DNA of 64,000 nucleotides from Sarcodiotheca gaudichaudii (Eukaryota > Rhodophyta > Florideophyceae > Gigartinales > Solieriaceae): assembly GCA_032355985.1 (NCBI GenBank), contig JAUKVZ010000001.1, positions 496,001 through 560,000 on the forward strand, in the 5' to 3' direction. Made by a program: the position numbers and the translations under genes. The notes beneath the pieces were generated by a model, which was not told where the DNA came from, did not search any database, and saw only the letters and a list, made by a program, of their open reading frames with translations. Every line of letters starts with the position of its first letter. The stretch's first letter is position 1. Below, piece by piece: positions 53,571 through 62,506 of this stretch.

Positions 53571-54308
53571 ATGACCCAAACGCACGGCAAACAGGCCGTC
53601 AAACTTGCCGGCGGAAAGTCCCTTGTCATCAGCGATGTGGGGCGAGTTGACTATGAATCCGCATACGAGCAGCAGCGCAGAATCTGGGAAAACGTGTTCG
53701 AGGAACGGGAGCGCGAAACCGGAGCCGTAGGTCATGTGTTGCTTTTGGAGCATGTGCCGCCGGTGATCACCATCAGTCGCCGAAAGGGGGCGGACGCCCA
53801 CCTCGTCGCCTCGGAAGCGGCGCTTGCGCGCGAAGGGATCGAGGTTGTCGAGACGGATCGTGGCGGCGACATCACGTATCACGGCCCTGGCCAACTCGTT
53901 GCGTATCCCATACTCGATCTCAATGCGCTTGGGCTCGGACTGCACGCTTATATGCGGCTGCTCGAAGAGATCGTCATTCGAACGTGCGCCTCATTCGGCG
54001 TCAGCGCCGAACGTGATTCGGAAGCGACGGGCGTGTGGGTGAATGTCGGCGAGGCAAACTCCAAAATCTGCGCACTGGGCGTGCGCGTGCGAAGATGGAT
54101 TTCGATGCACGGACTGGCGTTGAATGTCTCGACCAATCTGGCGCATTTCAATCTCATCGTGCCATGCGGCCTCGTCGGCCGAGGCGTCACCAGTATCGCG
54201 CAGATCATGGGCGAGAAGGCGCCTTCGATCGACGAGGTGAAACACGAGATGTCTTGCCAGTTCGCCGCGGTGTTGAGCGAGCAAATCGAATCCGCTGCTT
54301 CGGAGTGA
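53571..54308 (+). CDS. lipB: Octanoyl-[acyl-carrier-protein] protein N-octanoyltransferase LipB
   Basis: Transfers octanoyl groups from ACP to lipoyl domains. 245 residues. Motifs: VLLLEHVPPVITISRR, RGGDITYHGPGQLVAYPI, the catalytic lysine in NSKICALGVRVRRWISMHG, and the catalytic cysteine in LIVPCGLVGRGVTSI. Start ATG at 53571, no clear ribosome site. The lipA partner is not in the window. Confidence 0.95.
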   Translation: MTQTHGKQAVKLAGGKSLVISDVGRVDYESAYEQQRRIWENVFEERERETGAVGHVLLLEHVPPVITISRRKGADAHLVASEAALAREGIEVVETDRGGDITYHGPGQLVAYPILDLNALGLGLHAYMRLLEEIVIRTCASFGVSAERDSEATGVWVNVGEANSKICALGVRVRRWISMHGLALNVSTNLAHFNLIVPCGLVGRGVTSIAQIMGEKAPSIDEVKHEMSCQFAAVLSEQIESAASE

Positions 54309-54389
54309 GAAGACGGTTCACTGTAAACTGACTCGATGCCCGCGGTGTGGAGACCTTGGGCGATTCGAAGTCGGATTCTGGAGCCGTCC

Positions 54390-55559
54390 ATGCGCGATCC
54401 TCGTCACGCCAAACTCGCCGATGTTCTCGTGCGACATTCCGTTCACGTCAAGAAGGGCGATGTCGTCGCCATTACGGGCGATCCCATCGCGCTTCCGATG
54501 ATCCGTGCGGCGTACGAACGCGTGCTGGAAGCCGGTGGCCATCCATTCTGGTCCGTCATGTCCAACGAGTTGGCGGATTCCTTCTTCGAGCGAGCGAGCA
54601 AGGAGCAGCTCGAGTTCCAGTCGCCTATCCGGATGCACGAGGTCGACACAGTTGACGCCTACATTCGTTTCCTCTCCGATACGAACACGCGCGCACTGTC
54701 AAACGTTGATCCGACGAAGCAGGCGATGGTCTCGGCAGCCAGACAGCCAGTTCTGACCCGCATGCTCGATCGCATGAACAAGGGCGAACTCGAGTGGGTG
54801 CTGACACAGGCGCCGACCGAGGCGGCGGCACAGGATGCTGAAATGAATCTCGATGAGTACGAGCGCTTCGTCTTCGACGCCTGCCTGCTCGATCTGGATG
54901 ATCCGGTCAGCGCGTGGAAGGAGATTCGCACGCGCCAGCAGCGGCTGGTGGACTGGTTGAATCAGCGAAAAGAGCTTCGCTTCCGCTGCCCTGCGAACGA
55001 TGGCTCCACGGAAGTCGAGGCTGGTGCGACGGACCTGACGGTCAACGTCGACGGCGCCACATGGATCAACTGCTTCGGGGATAACAACTTTCCCGACGGC
55101 GAAGTCTTCGCCGGGCCGCAGGGCGTCGAAGGCGTCGTGAACTACAACCTTCCGGCTGTCTACAACGGGCGTGAGGTGGACGGGATTCGCCTTGAGTTCA
55201 AAGGAGGCCGCGTTGTAAACGCGGGCGCGACAAAGAACGAGGAGTTTCTGTTCAGCATGCTTGATATGGACGAAGGGGCTCGGAATCTCGGTGAGATCGC
55301 GATTGGCACGAACTACGCCATTCAGAAGTTCACACGCAATACGCTCTTCGACGAGAAGATCGGCGGCACGTTCCACGCGGCCGTCGGCGCCGGCTACCCG
55401 GACAGCGGCAGCACCAATCAATCCGGCCTTCACTGGGACATGGTCAACGACATGCGCCCCAGCGCAGGTGTCAATGGAGCGGAGATCAGCGCCGATGGCG
55501 AGGTCTTCTATCGCGAAGGCCGGTTCCTCAAAGATGAGTGGCCGCAGCCCGTCTCATAG
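54390..55559 (+). CDS. M29-family aminopeptidase
   Basis: 389 residues from ATG 54390 (the open frame begins at 54336). Family M29 metal-ligand regions are visible in FKGGRVVNAGATKNEEFL, LGEIAIGTNYAIQKFTRNTLFDEKIGGTFHAAVGAGYPDSGSTNQSGLHWD (quoted in pieces by position about 300-355) and the N-terminal substrate domain (VHVKKGDVVAITGDPIALPM). Thermophilic aminopeptidases T/S/II are the known members. Likely cytoplasmic peptide breakdown. Confidence 0.9.
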   Translation: MRDPRHAKLADVLVRHSVHVKKGDVVAITGDPIALPMIRAAYERVLEAGGHPFWSVMSNELADSFFERASKEQLEFQSPIRMHEVDTVDAYIRFLSDTNTRALSNVDPTKQAMVSAARQPVLTRMLDRMNKGELEWVLTQAPTEAAAQDAEMNLDEYERFVFDACLLDLDDPVSAWKEIRTRQQRLVDWLNQRKELRFRCPANDGSTEVEAGATDLTVNVDGATWINCFGDNNFPDGEVFAGPQGVEGVVNYNLPAVYNGREVDGIRLEFKGGRVVNAGATKNEEFLFSMLDMDEGARNLGEIAIGTNYAIQKFTRNTLFDEKIGGTFHAAVGAGYPDSGSTNQSGLHWDMVNDMRPSAGVNGAEISADGEVFYREGRFLKDEWPQPVS

Positions 55560-55570
55560 CTCTTGTCAGC

Positions 55571-56575
55571 CTATGGCCGCCAGATGTAATAGGCGCCCGG
55601 TTGAAGCAGGGCAGCGCGCACGGCTGCGATCGCCCCGTCGGACGCAACGCCGGGTCGATCCGTCTGAGCGATCGGCGCATAGGGCGTCTCCGGAGGCTGC
55701 GCGAACCGGTGATACATGACCAGCTTCGCGCGCGTCAGCCCCAACGAGGACTTGATGTCGTCGAAGGCGTCGCGGATGTCGCCCGTCCGATCGACCAGCC
55801 CGAGCGCCTCGGCTTCGGCGCCGGACATGATGCGTCCATCCAGCGCCCATTCGTTTTCGCTCGCGCTGAACTCCGGACGTCGATCGATGACATGCGATCT
55901 GAATCGCACGTAGTACTCATCCACCAGTTCCTGCAGCAGGGCGTACTGGCTGTTCTGCATGGGCTCGAGCGGATTGGCCATGTCCTTGTTGGCGCCGCTC
56001 GTGACGGCTCGAGCCTGCACGCCGATCATGCTGAGGCCTTCAGAGAAATTGATCGTCTGAATCAGCACACCGATGGAGGCTGTGATCGTCGTCGGGTGAG
56101 CGATGATCTCGTCGCAGGCCAGCGCCAGGTAGTACCCGCCGCTTGCGGCGATCTCGCCCATGGAGGCAATGACGGGCTTGCCGCTCCGCTCCATGAATCG
56201 CCGCACCTCGCCATACATGATGTCGCTGCCGGTGACCGTGCCGCCCGGTGAGTTAATCCGCAGGATGACGCCCCGCACGTTTGGATCCTGCTCCGCCTTG
56301 CGAAGTCGCTCGAAGAGTTCACTGACCGGATTCGGGCCATCACCGAAGATGCCGGGCTCGCTGGCGTCGGCGATCATGCCGTCGATGCGAATCAGCGCGA
56401 TCTTGGCCGCATCGCCGGCGCCCGGATCCTGAAGCACAGTGGCTTCTTTGAGCTTGGGAAGGCCCGCGCTGAGGTCGACCACCAGACGCTTGGGCATGCA
56501 GCCGCTCATGGCGCTGAGGATGCTCAGCCCCAGCAGGGTGGTGAGCAGCGTCGCGAGCGGGCCGGGCCTTCGCAC
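55571..56575 (-). CDS. sppA: Signal peptide peptidase SppA-like serine peptidase (family S49)
   Basis: 334 residues from GTG 56575, which gives a clean lipoprotein-type signal (RRPGPLATLLTTLLGLSILSAMSGC); an ATG at 56638 would overlap the divergent rsmH. The S49 core shows GVILRINSPGGTVTGSDIMY, the nucleophile in GEIAASGGYYLALACDEI and the lysine region TSGANKDMANPLEPM, the single-domain SppA arrangement. Lipid-anchored SppA would act at a membrane surface on cleaved signal peptides or other membrane proteins. Confidence 0.88.
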   Translation of the reverse strand: MRRPGPLATLLTTLLGLSILSAMSGCMPKRLVVDLSAGLPKLKEATVLQDPGAGDAAKIALIRIDGMIADASEPGIFGDGPNPVSELFERLRKAEQDPNVRGVILRINSPGGTVTGSDIMYGEVRRFMERSGKPVIASMGEIAASGGYYLALACDEIIAHPTTITASIGVLIQTINFSEGLSMIGVQARAVTSGANKDMANPLEPMQNSQYALLQELVDEYYVRFRSHVIDRRPEFSASENEWALDGRIMSGAEAEALGLVDRTGDIRDAFDDIKSSLGLTRAKLVMYHRFAQPPETPYAPIAQTDRPGVASDGAIAAVRAALLQPGAYYIWRP

Positions 56576-56618
56576 CCAGGCGTTCGCCCGCTGGTCACTC
56601 GGCGTGTACTGTCCCCGC

Positions 56619-57554
56619 GTGAGCGATTCCGGGCACATCTCAGTTTTGTTGGAAGGCACGACGACTCTCCTGGCCCCTCAGGCGGGGGAGACAGTTCTTG
56701 ATTGCACAGTCGGACTCGGCGGGCATGCAGAAGCCCTGGCAGCCCATATCGGCTCCACAGGAGTCCTCACGATCAATGATGTTGATGAAGGCAACCTGAA
56801 GCGGGCTCAGGCGAGGCTGGAAGCGATGCCGGAAGCGCCCCGGATCGAGCCATTGCTGGGCAACTTCGCCGAAGCGCCCCGAAAGCTGATCGAGCTTGGC
56901 CTGGCGGCGGATGTCGTCATTGCCGATCTCGGCTTCGCCTCCAACCAGCTCGAGGATCCATCGCGCGGCCTGAGTTTCCGCCGCGAGGGGCCGCTGGACA
57001 TGCGACTGGGGCGATCGGGGGGGATGACCGCGGCCGATCTGGTCAACACACTCAGCGAGTCGGAGCTGTCGGAGATCATCCGGGACTACGGCGAGGAGCG
57101 ACGCCATCGGCAGGTGGCTCGAAAACTTGTCGAGGCTCGAAAGACGGGGCCGATACAAACGACGACTCAGCTTGCCGATCTCATCCGCTCTGTCGTGCGG
57201 CGCAGCTCGCACGGCGCGAGCATTGATCCGGCGACCCGGACGTTTCAGGCGCTTCGGATCGCCGTCAACGACGAGTTGGCCTGCCTTGAGTCGTTGCTTG
57301 AGTCCATCCGTCGTGTCGTCTCCGGACGGCAGGCGGGCGGAGCGGTTGGAGCTTGGTTGAATCCGGGAGCGCGAATCGGCGTGATCACATTCCACTCACT
57401 CGAAGATCGGCCTGTGAAGAAGCTCTTCGGCGAGTTGGTGGAGCGCGGGCTCGCGACATCACTGGCAAGGAAGCCGGTGGAAGCGTCGCCCGAGGAGATG
57501 GAGATGAATCCACGATCTCGCTCCGCGAAACTCAGATGCATCCGGGTTATGTAA
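56619..57554 (+). CDS. rsmH: 16S rRNA (cytosine(1402)-N4)-methyltransferase
   Basis: 311 residues from GTG 56619; the longer frame upstream is antisense to sppA. Motifs: HISVLLEGTTTLL, DCTVGLGGHAEALA (SAM), DLGFASNQLEDPSRGLSFR, LDMRLG and FHSLEDRPVKKLF. It modifies the ribosomal P site and by location begins the division cluster. mraZ is absent upstream. Confidence 0.95.
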   Translation: MSDSGHISVLLEGTTTLLAPQAGETVLDCTVGLGGHAEALAAHIGSTGVLTINDVDEGNLKRAQARLEAMPEAPRIEPLLGNFAEAPRKLIELGLAADVVIADLGFASNQLEDPSRGLSFRREGPLDMRLGRSGGMTAADLVNTLSESELSEIIRDYGEERRHRQVARKLVEARKTGPIQTTTQLADLIRSVVRRSSHGASIDPATRTFQALRIAVNDELACLESLLESIRRVVSGRQAGGAVGAWLNPGARIGVITFHSLEDRPVKKLFGELVERGLATSLARKPVEASPEEMEMNPRSRSAKLRCIRVM

Positions 57555-57670
57555 GTTGAACTTCAAGCCGCTCGATGAGAGCGGCAAGGCGGCGACATGC
57601 CGTCGACATCATGAGCAGGCCGACGGGGCTTGCCGGAAACGGTCGGGCAGTTTGCAGGGACGCAGCGCCA

Positions 57671-58519
57671 ATGACGCGTGAACAGAAACTCGCACTTCTT
57701 ATGGGCTTCGCCCTCGTTCTGGTCGTCGCCGTGCTGGTGTCAGACCATCTTTCCAGTGCCGGTCGTGCGGAGCTGGGATCCATCGTCGCGGACTCCGAGC
57801 TTCCGGTGGGCGGTTCGGAGACTGCGGCGCCCGATCCGCTGCCGCAGACGTACGCCACGAATCCCAGACCGCTGGTGTTCGGCGGCGCACCGGAGCGTCA
57901 ACAGGAGCCGGTGATCACGGCGAAGTCTCCGGGCGACGCCCTTCGCGGCGCCCTGGCAGACAGCGGGAATGATGCGCCACGCACCTCGCTCGCTGATCGC
58001 ATTCGAGAGACGATGGCGAACATGCCCACGGCCGCACAGACGGATGAAACGCCTCCGGCTGTGACACAGGCGCCCGAACGCACTGTCGTTGAGCCGAAGG
58101 CCCAACTTCGTCAAAAACCCGCGGCCCGGCGGTATGCCGTCAAGGCCGATGACTCGCTCTGGAAGATCGCGGCTCGTGAGTATGGCGACGGCGGCCTGTA
58201 TGTGAAGCTGGCCGAATACAACAAGGGCCGCGTGGGTGATGAGGGCGAAATTCTCGTCGGATCAGAGCTGCTGATTCCGACGAAGGAAGAACTCACGGGT
58301 GAGCCCGCACCGGCGAGAGCCTCGACCTCGAAGCGATCGAGCGGCGAGACGAAGCCGACGCGATACACCGTCAAGGAAGGCGACACGCTGGGTGAGATCG
58401 CCGCGACGCTGCTCGGCTCCGCACGCAGATGGCGTGAGATTGTCGAGATGAATCAGGATGTGATCGACGATCCGGATTCGGTGCCTGCCGGTGTTGTTCT
58501 GAAGATTCCCTCGCACTGA
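57671..58519 (+). CDS. Membrane-anchored protein with two LysM domains
   Basis: 282 residues. TM anchor (about 6-26, LALLMGFALVLVVAVLVSDH), a disordered periplasmic region (about 40-150), then two LysM modules: about 155-200 (YAVKADDSLWKIAAREYGDG) and about 232-280 (YTVKEGDTLGEIAATLLGSA). LysM binds peptidoglycan glycan strands. Inserted between rsmH and the FtsL-like gene, so a division role is likely. ATG 57671 follows an earlier in-frame start at 57575 that is not supported. Confidence 0.88.
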   Translation: MTREQKLALLMGFALVLVVAVLVSDHLSSAGRAELGSIVADSELPVGGSETAAPDPLPQTYATNPRPLVFGGAPERQQEPVITAKSPGDALRGALADSGNDAPRTSLADRIRETMANMPTAAQTDETPPAVTQAPERTVVEPKAQLRQKPAARRYAVKADDSLWKIAAREYGDGGLYVKLAEYNKGRVGDEGEILVGSELLIPTKEELTGEPAPARASTSKRSSGETKPTRYTVKEGDTLGEIAATLLGSARRWREIVEMNQDVIDDPDSVPAGVVLKIPSH

Positions 58520-58548
58520 ATCGCGCCCATTGCGCAGGAGCCAGCGGT

Positions 58549-58866
58549 TTGGTCGCCAAGCTCATCGCCATCATCATGACCTGCGCCGCCGTCGGATCGA
58601 CGACGCTTGCCGTGCGCCAGCAGACGCTGCTTGCCGCCAACACGATGATTGATATCCATCGGACGCTGGATGCGCAAGACGAAGCGCTGTGGCGGCTGCA
58701 CTGCGAAGTGTCGGCGCGCACGGCGCCGATGCATCTGCGAGAGGCCTTGGCCTCCTCGGACTCTTATGAGTCTGTGCTCTTTGACTGGTGCGACATCGGC
58801 GCCGATCCGATTTCCGACGCAGCATGGCCCGAGGCATTCCAAGAGACTGGGGATGGAGCAGGTTGA
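58549..58866 (+). CDS. FtsL-like small membrane protein
   Basis: 105 residues from TTG. One N-terminal TM helix (about 2-20, VAKLIAIIMTCAAVGSTTLA), then a heptad-like stretch (about 22-66, VRQQTLLAANTMIDIHRTLDAQDEALWRL) and a short acidic tail. Size, topology and position between rsmH and ftsI match FtsL, the bitopic coiled-coil partner of FtsB and FtsI, but sequence alone does not prove it. It overlaps ftsI by 4 bp (TTGA). Confidence 0.65.
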   Translation: MVAKLIAIIMTCAAVGSTTLAVRQQTLLAANTMIDIHRTLDAQDEALWRLHCEVSARTAPMHLREALASSDSYESVLFDWCDIGADPISDAAWPEAFQETGDGAG

Positions 58867-60821
58867 AGGATCACGTGAGGGATCATGCAGACGCCGCACG
58901 GCCCGGCCCGACGGCGCTCATTTCGCCTGAGCAGGTTCAACAAGAGCAGTCGAAGCGCATCGATTTCATCGGTGTGCTGTCGCTTGCCGCGATATCGCTG
59001 GCGCTGGCGCTGATCGCCGGGCGCGTGACGCAGCTTCAGGTGGCGCCGAGCGATTCGATCGAGTCGCATATGACGGATCGAAGCGCCTTTCGCGACGAGA
59101 TGGCCCGGCGCGGACAGGTGCTTGATCGTCGAGGACGCCCGCTGGCCGCTTCCCGATCCGGACGTCGAGTCTTCGTCGATCCGCTCCGCTTTCCGCGGCC
59201 GTATGGCGAATCCATCGTGGCGCTCAGCGGCGCCATCGATCGCGACGCGGATGAAGTGGGCACACGCATCATGCAGGCGGTCGCGAAGAATCAGTCTCGC
59301 AAACAAGCGGGCGAATCGCAGATTCGATACGTGCGAATTCCGGGCGTGCTGGATGATGAACACGTCGCAAGCGTTCAACGGCTGGCGCTGCCGGGCGTGC
59401 ATCTGGAGCGCCTGAATGTGCGTGAGTCGCCCAGCGGCTACGCGGCGTCCGCAATCGTCGGAAAGGTCGGAGTCGATCACGATGGGTTGTTGGGCGCCGA
59501 ACTGGCGTTTGAATCAGAACTCAGCGAGTCATCCGGGAAGCTGACTTACGTACACGATGCTCGCGGCCGCCCGCTCTGGCTGGATCATGCGGGTCGGTCG
59601 CCTTCGGCATCGGGTGATGATCTTCGATTGAGCATTGATGTCGTCCTGCAGGAGATGGCAGTCGAAGAACTCGAGCGCGGGATGGACGAGGCGAATGCCG
59701 CGGGCGGACGCCTTGTCGCGATGGATCCCGTCACGGGGGAACTGCTCGCCATGGTCGATCTGATTCGCGACCTGGGCTTGCCGTCACTTGAGCGCCCGAA
59801 GTCCGCGGCGTCAACCGAATCGATCGAGACGCCTGCATATGACCCGGAAACTCGCTACCAGACAATCCCGAAGGATGAGGGGCGTCTGGTCCATCCTTCC
59901 CTTGGAAGAAATCGCTGCGTCGAAGATGTGTACGAGCCGGGTTCGACGTTCAAACCCTTTCTCTGGTCCGCTGTGACGGAACTGGGGCTTGCGACTGCTG
60001 ATGAAGTCTTCGACACGGAGAGCGGGTTGTGGCGCACTTCATATGGGCGTCCGATTCGCGACGTCGTGGAGCTCGAGGAGCAGACGTGGCTCGAAGTGCT
60101 GGTGAACTCCTCGAACATCGGCATGGTCAAAGGTGTGGAGCGGCTGACGCACAAACAGACACGGGATGCGATTCATCGCTTCGGCTTCGGCGCCTCAACT
60201 GAACTGGGCCTTCCCGGTGAAGCGAGCGGCCTTGTGACAAGCACGCTCCACTGGTCAAAGTACACGCAGACGAGTGTTTCGTTCGGATATGAAGTCGCTG
60301 TGACACCGGTTCAGATGGTGCGGGCGTTTTCAACGTTCGCTCGTCCAGAGTCCCTGTCGGGCACGATGGCGTCGGTGCGGCTGACCGCTTCGCCTCCGGA
60401 TGATCCGTGGAGGCGCATGGTGCATCGAGTGCTGCCGCACTGGACGGCGGATCTGGCCAAGTCAGGCATGGAGCGCGTCGGCGCCAATCTGGATCGCAAG
60501 CTTGGACAAGCGGGCGTGATCGATACGAGCTCGTTGAGGTACGACATCTTCGGCAAATCCGGTACAGCGCGAGTTCCCCGGACTGACGGCGGGGGATATT
60601 TCGAAAAGCAGTACTTCTCCAGCTTCATCGCAGGCGCGCCTGTCCGGGAGCCGCGCATCATTGTGCTCGTTGTCATCGATGACCCGGGCCCGGAACGCGT
60701 GCAGAATCGAGCCCATTTCGGGTCGCAAGTGGCGGGGCCTGTGGTGCGGCGATTTGTCGAACGCGCCCTCGCATACATGGGGACGCCTGAATCAAGGCGC
60801 GACGTTCTTACAAGTCGCTGA
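58863..60821 (+). CDS. ftsI: Penicillin-binding protein 2/3 (FtsI-type transpeptidase)
   Basis: 652 residues from TTG 58863. TM helix about 35-58, dimerisation domain (RGQVLDRRGRPLAASRSGRRVFVDP), and transpeptidase domain with SxxK YEPGSTFKPF, SxN NSSNIGMVKG and KTG-type KSGTARV. The K-S-G reading for the third motif is acceptable for the family. Cross-links septal peptidoglycan. The division cluster ends here: the next gene is convergent with 12 bp between stops, and no murE/mraY/ftsW follows. Confidence 0.92.
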   Translation: MKDHVRDHADAARPGPTALISPEQVQQEQSKRIDFIGVLSLAAISLALALIAGRVTQLQVAPSDSIESHMTDRSAFRDEMARRGQVLDRRGRPLAASRSGRRVFVDPLRFPRPYGESIVALSGAIDRDADEVGTRIMQAVAKNQSRKQAGESQIRYVRIPGVLDDEHVASVQRLALPGVHLERLNVRESPSGYAASAIVGKVGVDHDGLLGAELAFESELSESSGKLTYVHDARGRPLWLDHAGRSPSASGDDLRLSIDVVLQEMAVEELERGMDEANAAGGRLVAMDPVTGELLAMVDLIRDLGLPSLERPKSAASTESIETPAYDPETRYQTIPKDEGRLVHPSLGRNRCVEDVYEPGSTFKPFLWSAVTELGLATADEVFDTESGLWRTSYGRPIRDVVELEEQTWLEVLVNSSNIGMVKGVERLTHKQTRDAIHRFGFGASTELGLPGEASGLVTSTLHWSKYTQTSVSFGYEVAVTPVQMVRAFSTFARPESLSGTMASVRLTASPPDDPWRRMVHRVLPHWTADLAKSGMERVGANLDRKLGQAGVIDTSSLRYDIFGKSGTARVPRTDGGGYFEKQYFSSFIAGAPVREPRIIVLVVIDDPGPERVQNRAHFGSQVAGPVVRRFVERALAYMGTPESRRDVLTSR

Positions 60822-60833
60822 GTCGCCTGACGC

Positions 60834-61682
60834 TTACGGGCAGGGCCCCCAGTTGCCGATCAGCGTGGCGAGATCGCTTGAACCGACTGCGCCATCCTTG
60901 TTCAGATCTGCGGCGCACGGACTCGAGCCGGCGCAACCCGGTGTTCCCCAGTTGCCAATCACGGATGCAAGATCACCTGAGCCGACGACGCCGTCTCCAT
61001 CGAGATCGCCAAGGAACGCACAGTTCAGCACTCGGAAGCTCATGTTGATGTACTCAGCGAACGCAAACTCTGAGAATCCGGAGTCTGCGAAGGCCGAGCC
61101 TTCCGCCCGGATTCGCAACTCATAGTCGCCGGCGGGCAGAGGGCCGAACTCGTTGATCGGAATAAACTCAGCGGGGCCGAATGCAAATGCGTCGAAGACG
61201 AGGCCTGTCGAGAGGTTGACGAGCGCGACTTCGGCGATGCCGCTGTCGGTCGCCGAGATTTCCCCGGTGAGCGTGTACGTGGAGTCGATCGCCACCGTGA
61301 ATGTGAGTGTGCATTCAGACTCACCGGATCCCTCGGCCGAACCGTCGAAGTCGAAGCTCTCAGCGGTCGCAAAGGCGCTGCCCGAGGCATTGAGGCCGTT
61401 GCTCAGGATGGTCGAGTCCTGCGTCCCGCCTCCGGAGCCCAGAGCATTGTCTACACCCGCCTGCGCGGAAGCGCCTGTATCGAATGGGCCGGCGTCCACG
61501 GCCGTCGCTGAGTCAGAGTCAGTCTGGAAGTCTTTGTTCAGCAGGTCCTCTGCGCCAGCAAAGGCCGTGATGGTCCGATCCTGCGTGAGCACCTGAAAGC
61601 TGTTTGACGCCAGGCATGCGGAGGTGATGTTGACGAAGGCCAGCACACCGGTCAGAGCGATGCGTGCGTGTCGATTCATCAT
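60834..61682 (-). CDS. Secreted protein with C-terminal EF-hand/dockerin-like tail
   Basis: 282 residues. Signal peptide about 1-25, a Thr/Ser/Ala/Gly-rich beta domain (about 30-215) and the phylum-typical tail with two loops, GDLDGDGVVGSGDLASVIGN and ADLNKDGAVGSSDLATLIGN, each followed by WG. GGAGAG lies just upstream of the ATG. The body is not recognised. Divergent from the DUF442-like lipoprotein across 185 bp. Confidence 0.82.
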   Translation of the reverse strand: MMNRHARIALTGVLAFVNITSACLASNSFQVLTQDRTITAFAGAEDLLNKDFQTDSDSATAVDAGPFDTGASAQAGVDNALGSGGGTQDSTILSNGLNASGSAFATAESFDFDGSAEGSGESECTLTFTVAIDSTYTLTGEISATDSGIAEVALVNLSTGLVFDAFAFGPAEFIPINEFGPLPAGDYELRIRAEGSAFADSGFSEFAFAEYINMSFRVLNCAFLGDLDGDGVVGSGDLASVIGNWGTPGCAGSSPCAADLNKDGAVGSSDLATLIGNWGPCP

Positions 61683-61867
61683 TCTCTCCGTGTTGAAGCG
61701 CGATGGTGGCGAGCCTGCCGCTTCTACTGGCTGTCATCCACAGCCTACACCCGAATGCGGATGCTTCATTACAAATCTTCAGTGAAGTTCCTATTCCTGA
61801 GGCGAGGGCCCCGCAGGCGATGGGCTGCGCGATAGCGTCCGCCGCCGGAAATAGAGAGAATGCTCGC

Positions 61868-62500
61868 ATGAAGTATGTCGCCCTCGTTCTCGCGTCTCTG
61901 ATCATTGGATTGAATACTGGATGCGCTGCGTCGAAGCAGGCGTCCGAGATTCCCTGGCCGGGCTCACCTGTCGCGACCAGTCTGTCCGAAGCGCCCATCG
62001 GCGAGCCGCAGGAAGCCGACGATGTCGAAGGCATCGACAACTGCTACTTCGACGGCGGGCTGTGCATCGCCTCCCAACCATCCGAGGCCGCCATCCGCGG
62101 CGCAGCGGAGTCGGGCGCCACGGTCATCATCAACCTTCGCACGGATCGCGAGATGGAGGGTGTCGATTTCGATGAGGCGGCGCTCTGCGAAGAGTTGGGC
62201 ATCGACTATGTCCACATCCCGCTAGGCGGTCCGGAGCGCGTGTACACACAGGAAGCCGTTGAACAGTTCGCAAGCGCCCTGGAGAGGAATCGAGGTCGAG
62301 CCGTGGTGCACTGTGCATCGGGCGGCCGAGCCACGTACCTGTGGGTGGCGTATCTCGTCGATCATCGCGGATACGACTTCAACGAAGCCGTCGAACTGGG
62401 CGAGCAGCTTCGTTTCAGGCCATCGCCTTTTGAAGGGCTGCTCGGACGCGAGGTGATTTATTCGCTCGGCGAGCCCATCGCGGAAGGCGAAAGCGAATAA
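61868..62500 (+). CDS. DUF442-like lipoprotein with tyrosine-phosphatase-type fold
   Basis: 210 residues. Lipobox LNTGC (Cys19). The phosphatase-like domain (about 58-190) has FDGGLCIASQPSEAAI, VIINLRTDREMEG and the active loop VVHCASGGRATYLW with Cys149 and Arg154, a CX4R spacing. That spacing fits rhodanese/DUF442-type (beta-lactamase-hydrolase-like) proteins better than classic CX5R phosphatases. Lipid anchoring makes an extracytoplasmic role likely. Start ATG 61868; the open frame upstream is noncoding. Confidence 0.8.
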   Translation: MKYVALVLASLIIGLNTGCAASKQASEIPWPGSPVATSLSEAPIGEPQEADDVEGIDNCYFDGGLCIASQPSEAAIRGAAESGATVIINLRTDREMEGVDFDEAALCEELGIDYVHIPLGGPERVYTQEAVEQFASALERNRGRAVVHCASGGRATYLWVAYLVDHRGYDFNEAVELGEQLRFRPSPFEGLLGREVIYSLGEPIAEGESE

Positions 62501-62506
62501 GCGAGA

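Noticed and set aside
56439-56618. N-terminal extension of RsmH
   Set aside because: It is antisense to the sppA signal-peptide region; the GTG at 56619 matches the family start.
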